DNA of 9,917 nt from the NCBI GenBank assembly GCA_905236085.1, contig CAJOOD010000065.1, positions 1-9,917 on the forward strand. The letters run 5' to 3'. The notes under the pieces are model-generated. The model had not been told where the DNA came from and did no database searches. It was given only the letters and a program-made list of their open reading frames with translations. This DNA is from an uncultured Bacilli bacterium (lineage in GTDB: Bacteria; Bacillota_I; Bacilli_A; RFN20; CAG-826). Shown here piece by piece: positions 6,005 to 9,917 of this stretch (position 1 is the first letter of the stretch; each line of letters starts with the position of its first letter). Both the position numbers and the translations under genes were made by a program.

Positions 6005-6742
6005 ATGGTTAATTTAAAAGAAAAACTTAAGAAGAAAAAAACAATCGTCTTCTTTGATTTAGAAGGCACACAATTCTCACATGAAATGATCCAAATAGGC
6101 GCTATCGCGGTAACTTTATCTAATAAAGGTAAGATTAAAAAATATCACAAACCTTTCAATAGATATGTTAGAGCGAGAAACAAAATAGGCTCTTTTGTCG
6201 TTGATTTGACAGGGATTACTGAAGAAAAGCTTAAAAAAGAAGCTATTGCTTTCTCACAAGCTATGAAAGATTTTAAAGACTACATCGGTAGTACTTTCAA
6301 ATCTACATTATTCGTATCATTTGGCAATTTTGATTTATCAATTCTTGGAGCCAGTGTTTCTTATAATCTTGATGCCCCCAAGGATATCGTCAAACAAATT
6401 CAAACGAATTATGTCGACTACTTGGATTTTATTTCTGAATTCATAAGAGATGATCACGGAAACCCATTATCTTTGGTTAATTATTGTAAATTATTAGGTG
6501 TGCATGAAGTAGGAAAAGCTCACGACGCGGTAAATGACGCGATCAATTTAGCTCACCTTTATGAGAAATTATTTGATGAAAAAGAATTGCTATTTAATGA
6601 ATACAAGAAATGCTTAAAACGTATTTCTCATATGCCTACCCCTTTGCAAAGTGCGGTTAATGATTTGCTAAACGGCAAAGATGTTTATGCCAAGGATTTA
6701 GATAAGAAAATTGAGGATTATATCGATGATAAATTATCCTAA
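6005..6742 (+). CDS. DEDDh 3'-5' exonuclease-family protein (DnaQ-like)
   Basis: The 245-residue protein has an RNase T/DnaQ exonuclease fold in its first 190 residues. All expected metal ligands can be placed: Asp18 and Glu20 in FFDLEGTQ (motif I), Asp110 in SFGNFDLSIL (motif II), and His173 with Asp178 in HDAVNDA (motif IIIe, DEDDh type). Residues 191-245 are a Lys/Asp-rich tail with no recognised domain. Substrate (DNA or RNA) cannot be told; similar stand-alone Bacilli proteins are usually annotated just as exonucleases. It is not the PolC proofreading domain, as no polymerase follows. It starts divergently from gpsB at an ATG without Shine-Dalgarno and ends overlapping recU by 17 nt, so the two are probably translationally coupled. 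A role with RecU in DNA repair is context inference only. Confidence 0.82.
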   Translation: MVNLKEKLKKKKTIVFFDLEGTQFSHEMIQIGAIAVTLSNKGKIKKYHKPFNRYVRARNKIGSFVVDLTGITEEKLKKEAIAFSQAMKDFKDYIGSTFKSTLFVSFGNFDLSILGASVSYNLDAPKDIVKQIQTNYVDYLDFISEFIRDDHGNPLSLVNYCKLLGVHEVGKAHDAVNDAINLAHLYEKLFDEKELLFNEYKKCLKRISHMPTPLQSAVNDLLNGKDVYAKDLDKKIEDYIDDKLS

Positions 6743-7322
6743 TGGGAAAAAGGTTGTTAAGACTTCAAATCAAAAAAACTCTAATAAAGTTATTAAGAGT
6801 AAATCGCTTTCTAATGCTAATAGAGGTATGGATTTAGAACATGATATAAATCTATCAAATGAATACTATATCAATGCAAAACTGGCATTTATTTATAAAA
6901 GACCGACACCAATTAACATCGTAAAAGTTGATTATTCTAAAGGGGCGAGAATTACTGATGCCTATTTCGAAAAGCAATCCACCACTGACTATAATGGAGT
7001 CTATAAAGGTAGATATATTGACTTCGAAGCCAAAGCTACGCAAAGTAGAACATCTTTCCCTCTAAGTAATATCACCAAGCACCAAATCATTCATTTAGAA
7101 AATGTTCTATCCGCGGGAGGAATAGCCTTTTTTATCGTGGAATTTGTCTCTCATGGCGAAATATTTTTAATGGATGCTAAATTTATTATTGATAAATATT
7201 ATCACAGTGAAAGAAAGTCTATCGTCTATGATGACTTTGTTAAATATGGCCATCTCATTAATCGATCATATAAACCACGAATTGATTTCTTACCAGTAGT
7301 TGATGAATTATATTTCAAATAG
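6726..7322 (+). CDS. recU: RecU, Holliday junction resolvase
   Basis: RecU is the Gram-positive Holliday-junction endonuclease that resolves recombination intermediates and modulates RecA. This 198-aa protein has the standard length (Bacillus 206). Visible: N-terminal MINYPNGKK, the NRGMDLE motif (32-38), STTDYNGVYKGRYIDFEAKAT (85-105) with catalytic Asp88, Glu101 and Lys103, and SYKPRIDFLPVVDELYF at the C-terminus. I chose the ATG at 6726 rather than an in-frame TTG at 6711, because it gives the family N-terminus and is preceded 9 nt upstream by GAGG (6713-6716). It overlaps the exonuclease end by 17 nt and nth, tail to tail, by 15 nt. In Bacillus recU is paired with ponA (PBP1); here ponA is absent and the exonuclease takes the partner position. 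Confidence 0.97.
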   Translation: MINYPNGKKVVKTSNQKNSNKVIKSKSLSNANRGMDLEHDINLSNEYYINAKLAFIYKRPTPINIVKVDYSKGARITDAYFEKQSTTDYNGVYKGRYIDFEAKATQSRTSFPLSNITKHQIIHLENVLSAGGIAFFIVEFVSHGEIFLMDAKFIIDKYYHSERKSIVYDDFVKYGHLINRSYKPRIDFLPVVDELYFK

Positions 7323-7937
7323 CGAACAATATTTCTTTAATTTGCAGTTTTCACATTGAGGATTTTTTGCTTTGCAAAAATATCTACCAAACCAAATCAT
7401 TTGATGGTGGGTTTTAATTTGCCTTTCTTTTGGAATTAACTTTTTTAGTTTCTTTTCTATTTCTATAGGTTCATCGCTATCTCTAGCTAATTTTAACCTT
7501 TTAGAAATTCTTGCGACATGGGTATCCACTGGAAGTTCAGGAATTTTAAATAATTCCGCTCTTACGACATTCGCGGTTTTATTTCCTACTCCAGATAAAG
7601 ACATCAATTCTTCTCTAGAAGATGGGACTATGTCGTCATATTTTTCAATTAATTCTTTAGCGATTAACAACACATTATTGGCTTTATTCTTATACATTCC
7701 TATGCTTTTAATGATATTTTCTATGTCGTTAATATCAGCGGTGGCTAAAGATTTTAAGTCTTTGTATTTATCAAAAAGAATATCGGTAACTTTGTTCACT
7801 GATTTATCTGTCGTTTGAGCGGATAGCATAACCGCGATTAAAAGTTCATAATCTTTATGATAAATTAGCTCACAATGAGCATCAGGATATAATTCGTTTA
7901 GAAAATCTAATATTTCACTTATCTTCGTTGTCATCAT
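7308..7937 (-). CDS. nth: Endonuclease III, DNA glycosylase/AP lyase
   Basis: Nth excises oxidised pyrimidines and cleaves the resulting abasic site in base-excision repair. Counting from the ATG at 7937 (209 aa), the helix-hairpin-helix LSGVGNKTANVV lies at 114-125 with catalytic Lys120. PVDTHVAR contains catalytic Asp138, and the [4Fe-4S] ligands are Cys188, Cys195, Cys198 and Cys204 (C-x6-C-x2-C-x5-C). All key residues are present. The start is uncertain among TTG 7940, ATG 7937 and ATG 7934; none has a clear Shine-Dalgarno, and the gene begins inside dnaD (overlap about 23 nt), which suggests translational coupling. The dnaD-nth order matches Bacillus. The 3' end overlaps recU by 15 nt and no terminator hairpin is evident in the overlap. 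Confidence 0.97.
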   Translation of the reverse strand: MMTTKISEILDFLNELYPDAHCELIYHKDYELLIAVMLSAQTTDKSVNKVTDILFDKYKDLKSLATADINDIENIIKSIGMYKNKANNVLLIAKELIEKYDDIVPSSREELMSLSGVGNKTANVVRAELFKIPELPVDTHVARISKRLKLARDSDEPIEIEKKLKKLIPKERQIKTHHQMIWFGRYFCKAKNPQCENCKLKKYCSLFEI

Positions 7938-8571
7938 CAATCCATGGAGTGGAAGCTATTTTTATTGTCTCATCGATGGTTTTGTCCCAATCTTCTGATA
8001 AAACACTATGTCCTTCAGCTTCTTTATCAATTCTAGAAGCATTAGCTAATAAGATTTTATCAACGCTTCTTAATGATTTCTTGCCCTTGTTAATAGCCTC
8101 TTTTAAAGCGTTAATAATCATATCATCGCTATAACCAAAAGATATCCATTCTCTGATTTTAGATATTTCTAAAGGTGACAAAGAACGTTTCAAATATTTT
8201 TCAAATTCTTGATAGATATTATTAAGAGTTTCGTGTTTTTCTTTATTGCTATCAAGTTCTTGTTCTTTGGCCAAAGAGAGTTGAAATTCACGATATAGAT
8301 TTTTCTTTAAAGGTTCTAAAGTCGTGACTGTTTGATTCCAGTTTTGCACATAATCAATCATGCCCTTTTTTAACAAATTTGCGAGAATTAAGTCGATTTC
8401 TGCAACGTTTAAGGTCATTTTGAGCGATAATAAATCCGCGGTTATCATAGGGTTTCCCTCATCGATTAGTTGATCAATTAATAAAATAGCAACGACATCC
8501 TGTTCACTTAATTTTAACTTTTTGTAATTGTTTAATAATAAATAGCGAAAATCAATAGCTTCTCCAACCAT
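7915..8571 (-). CDS. dnaD: DnaD, replication initiation/primosome protein
   Basis: DnaD works with DnaA, DnaB and the loader DnaI to open origins and load helicase in Bacilli. The 218-aa protein is close to Bacillus DnaD (232 aa). Residues about 1-100 look like the winged-helix oligomerisation domain (LSEQDVVAILLIDQLIDEGN...). Residues about 119-185 carry the C-terminal DnaD/DnaB2 domain (FEKYLKRSLSPLEISKIREW, then YSDDMIINALKEAINKGKKS, SVDKILL). The tail is acidic. The ATG at 8571 lies 3 nt after the cca stop; its ribosome binding site AGAGG overlaps the end of cca. It ends in TGA, the only TGA stop in the window, which argues for the standard genetic code. The domain assignment is strong from pattern; I could not run an alignment. 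Confidence 0.93.
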   Translation of the reverse strand: MVGEAIDFRYLLLNNYKKLKLSEQDVVAILLIDQLIDEGNPMITADLLSLKMTLNVAEIDLILANLLKKGMIDYVQNWNQTVTTLEPLKKNLYREFQLSLAKEQELDSNKEKHETLNNIYQEFEKYLKRSLSPLEISKIREWISFGYSDDMIINALKEAINKGKKSLRSVDKILLANASRIDKEAEGHSVLSEDWDKTIDETIKIASTPWIDDDNEDK

Positions 8572-8574
8572 AAC

Positions 8575-9273
8575 CTAACCTCTAAATTTCTTAATATCAT
8601 ATCCACTTAGCAAATTATATTTTGATAATTCTGTTTTAATATTTTGATAATTAACACCACTTCGAATCATTTTTAAGATTTCTTCATCTATCTTTTGGGG
8701 TTTTATCTCGTTAAGGAGTGATCCTAATTGCAAAATTGCATAACTCAAAGATTCCTCAATTTCAAAATCTAAGACTAAAGAAAATCTAATCGCTCTTAAT
8801 ATTCTTAATGGGTCTTCCCTTAATCTTTTCTTTGGATTGCCAATCGTTCTAATTAAATAATATCTAACATCATCAACGCAATTGGCTAAATCAATTATTT
8901 TACCCTCTTTGGTAATATAAATAGCATTAATAGTGAAATCACGTCTTAGAAAATCTTGATTAATATCACTGCAAAAATCCACTTTTCCAGGATGTCTATA
9001 ATCAGAATAATCGCTTTCTTTCCTAAATGTAGTAATAGTGATTTTATCTTCCCCATCCTTAAGATTCAGACATCCATATTTAATGAAAGTAGTATCACCT
9101 CGAGGAAATAATTCCACTAATTTATCAGGAGGACATGATGTAGCGATATCGATATCATGAAATTCTTTATCTAATAAATAATCACGACTAGAACCACCTA
9201 TTAAATAGGCTTTATAGCCAGTAGAATCAATAATGTCCGCTAGTTTTAAAAAAGATTCTGGAAGTTTTTTCAT
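8575..9273 (-). CDS. cca: CCA-adding enzyme / tRNA nucleotidyltransferase, short form
   Basis: Class II nucleotidyltransferases of this type build or repair the 3' CCA of tRNAs. Head and neck motifs are intact: GGSSRD (26-31) and DIDIAT (40-45) with the two metal-binding Asp, RRDFTINA (110-117, motif B), the IDLANCVDDV/IRTIGNP region (127-147, motif C), EDPLRILRAIRF (153-164, motif D, nucleotide recognition) and QKIDEEILKMI (193-203, motif E). The protein then ends at residue 232, whereas Bacillus-type CCA enzymes are about 400 aa; the body and tail domains that hold the tRNA elbow are missing. This is not a frameshift remnant, because dnaD starts 3 nt after the stop and its ribosome binding site lies in the last codons. 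The start ATG at 9273 has no Shine-Dalgarno; a TATAAT lies 9 nt upstream. Full CCA addition, A-addition only or repair cannot be told apart by sequence. Confidence 0.88.
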   Translation of the reverse strand: MKKLPESFLKLADIIDSTGYKAYLIGGSSRDYLLDKEFHDIDIATSCPPDKLVELFPRGDTTFIKYGCLNLKDGEDKITITTFRKESDYSDYRHPGKVDFCSDINQDFLRRDFTINAIYITKEGKIIDLANCVDDVRYYLIRTIGNPKKRLREDPLRILRAIRFSLVLDFEIEESLSYAILQLGSLLNEIKPQKIDEEILKMIRSGVNYQNIKTELSKYNLLSGYDIKKFRG

Positions 9274-9282
9274 AGTGAATAT

Positions 9283-9288
9283 ATTATA
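9283..9288 (-). promoter_or_regulatory. Predicted -10 box of cca-dnaD-nth, near-leaderless start
   Basis: A perfect TATAAT on the minus strand is followed by nine bases (ATATTCACT) and the cca ATG. Transcription would begin 1-4 nt before the start codon. No ribosome binding site is present. The -35 region (TTTCAT at 17 nt) is a poor match, so the call rests on the -10 and on its position just after the hup terminator. Confidence 0.45.
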
Positions 9289-9312
9289 TATATTTCTAAA
9301 ATAATATGAAAC

Positions 9313-9340
9313 AAAAAAGGAGTTGAATTATCAACTCCTT
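9313..9340 (-). terminator. Intrinsic terminator of hup
   Basis: On the minus strand AAGGAGTTGA (complement of 9331-9340) and TCAACTCCTT (complement of 9317-9326) form a perfect 10-bp stem with a TAAT loop, followed by TTTT (9313-9316), so six T in a row with the stem's end. It lies 20 nt after the hup stop. This separates hup from cca. Confidence 0.93.
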
Positions 9341-9359
9341 ATTGTTTACATAATGAATA

Positions 9360-9629
9360 CTACAAAGATTCTTTAAATTCTTTAGCAGGTTTGAAACCAA
9401 CAGATTTTGCAGCAGCAATTTTGATTTGTTCGCCTGTACGTGGGTTTGTACCATTACGAGCTTGACGGGTCTTAATGGCAAATGTACCAAAACCGGTTAA
9501 TTTGACGGTGTCTCCCTTTTTGACAGCTTCTCTAACTTCTGCGAAAGCGGCATTAATAACTGCTTCGACATCTTTTTTAGATAAACCGACTTTCTCAACG
9601 ACTGCTTCAATTAATTCTAATTTATTCAT
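9360..9629 (-). CDS. hup: HU-family DNA-binding protein
   Basis: HU is the abundant nucleoid protein that bends DNA non-specifically as a dimer. The 89-aa length is typical (90-92). N-terminal helices span about 3-38 (KLELIEAVVEKVGLSKKDVE). GFGTF sits at 46-50, and the DNA-binding beta arm runs about 52-75 with Asn61-x-Pro63 (NGTNPRTGEQI), Pro63 being the residue that intercalates into DNA. The C-terminus (SVGFKPAKEFKESL) is normal. The ATG at 9629 has a perfect AGGAGG (9638-9643) 8 nt upstream, the strongest ribosome binding site in the window. It is monocistronic: own consensus promoter upstream and a strong terminator downstream. IHF is unlikely in this lineage. Confidence 0.97.
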   Translation of the reverse strand: MNKLELIEAVVEKVGLSKKDVEAVINAAFAEVREAVKKGDTVKLTGFGTFAIKTRQARNGTNPRTGEQIKIAAAKSVGFKPAKEFKESL

Positions 9630-9650
9630 GTGTAAGTCCTCCTAATATCT

Positions 9651-9679
9651 ATTATTAAAGATTTTTTCAGATTTGTCAA
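9651..9679 (-). promoter_or_regulatory. Strong predicted sigma-A promoter of hup
   Basis: On the minus strand a perfect TTGACA (9674-9679) is followed after 17 nt by AATAAT (9651-9656; 5 of 6). The start point would be near 9644, giving a leader of about 15 nt made up largely of the Shine-Dalgarno. This agrees with the high expression expected for HU. Confidence 0.72.
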
Positions 9680-9704
9680 AAAACTTTTTTCTAGACTTGT
9701 TTTT

Positions 9705-9917
9705 TTATACTTTTTTTCTTAGAACAATTTTAATAGGAGTTCCATCAAAATTAAATGATTCTCTTAATCGATTTATGATATATCTCTGATAAGAGAAGTG
9801 CATAAATTTAGGTTCATTTACAAACAAGACAAAGGTTGGAGGCGCTACTTCTGTTTGATTAGCAAAATAAATTTTTAATCGACCTCCATTAAAGTTAGGA
9901 GCCTCATTCATAGTTTG
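9705..9917 (-). CDS. der: Der (EngA) GTPase, C-terminal KH-like domain (cut by window edge)
   Basis: The frame is open at the right edge (70 codons before the stop), so this is the 3' end of a longer gene. It matches the C-terminal KH-like domain of Der/EngA, a double GTPase needed for 50S ribosome assembly: APNFNGGRLKIYFANQTEV, APPTFVLFVNEP, FMHFSYQRYIINRLRESF and FDGTPIKIVLRKK are its hallmarks. The two GTPase domains lie beyond the window. It ends 75 nt upstream of hup; that gap holds the hup promoter, and no clear terminator for der was seen. Confidence 0.95.
   Translation of the reverse strand, partial: QTMNEAPNFNGGRLKIYFANQTEVAPPTFVLFVNEPKFMHFSYQRYIINRLRESFNFDGTPIKIVLRKKV

Noticed and set aside
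6351..6359. CCAGTGTTT in the exonuclease gene, identical to nine bases of the pncC palindrome half-site
   Set aside because: A single 9-mer match without the inverted partner is readily due to chance.
6711..6725. Upstream TTG start for recU adding five residues
   Set aside because: The ATG at 6726 matches the family N-terminus (M-I-x-YPNGK) and has GAGG at proper spacing; the TTG overlaps that ribosome binding site.
7364..7380. TTTTTGC-TTT-GCAAAAA hairpin just past the recU stop
   Set aside because: It lies in the nth region encoding the iron-sulfur cysteines, has no U-run after it on the plus strand and is mostly A/T pairing, so it is not called a terminator.
9296..9490. Minus-strand 64-codon frame overlapping hup and its terminator
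   Set aside because: It is a frame-shifted shadow of hup and reads through the terminator hairpin; no independent start signals.

Overview
The window is a compact, AT-rich stretch of chromosomal housekeeping DNA from a low-GC Gram-positive bacterium of the Bacilli / Mollicutes-related part of the Bacillota. Marker genes and gene order support this: RNase Y, YmdB, DnaD, RecU, GpsB and a Bacillus-type (type B) RNase P RNA occur together, in an order close to that recalled for Bacillus subtilis (pgsA-cinA-recA...rny-ymdB...miaB; gpsB-rnpB; recU opposite dnaD-nth). Trp is encoded by TGG and dnaD ends in TGA, so the standard code is used, not the Mycoplasma/Spiroplasma code. No mobile element, CRISPR array, tRNA or prophage gene was seen. 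An uncultured gut or environmental Bacilli with a reduced genome is a reasonable guess, but the species cannot be named from this sequence.

Layout, from the right edge leftwards, with most genes on the minus strand. (1) The C-terminal end of der (9705-9917), then hup (HU) with its own promoter and a strong intrinsic terminator. (2) A tight cca-dnaD-nth unit (9273 down to 7308), starting at a promoter so close to the cca ATG that the mRNA is probably leaderless. (3) A plus-strand pair, a DEDDh exonuclease and recU (6005-7322), overlapping each other and meeting nth tail to tail. (4) A divergent 83-bp intergenic region, then gpsB-rnpB-pgsA-pncC-recA on the minus strand, closed by an intrinsic terminator at 2903-2932. 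(5) rny-ymdB-miaB, preceded by its own promoter and a leader of about 165 nt that can form four small hairpins. miaB runs off the left edge.

Functions cluster in DNA replication, recombination and repair (RecA, RecU, Nth, DnaD, HU), RNA processing and turnover (RNase P RNA, RNase Y, the CCA enzyme, MiaB, YmdB), membrane phospholipid synthesis (PgsA), cell-envelope and division coordination (GpsB), NAD-cycle repair (PncC) and ribosome assembly (Der).

No wholly new system is evident. The points worth checking are: RNase P RNA wedged between gpsB and pgsA with no room for a terminator; three starts (gpsB, exonuclease, cca) that look leaderless beside neighbours with good ribosome binding sites; a perfect 22-bp palindrome about 100 bp upstream of recA inside pncC; a structured rny leader plus a dyad over its promoter; a CCA-adding enzyme without body and tail domains; and the absence of ponA from its usual place beside recU although GpsB keeps its apparent PBP-binding residues.
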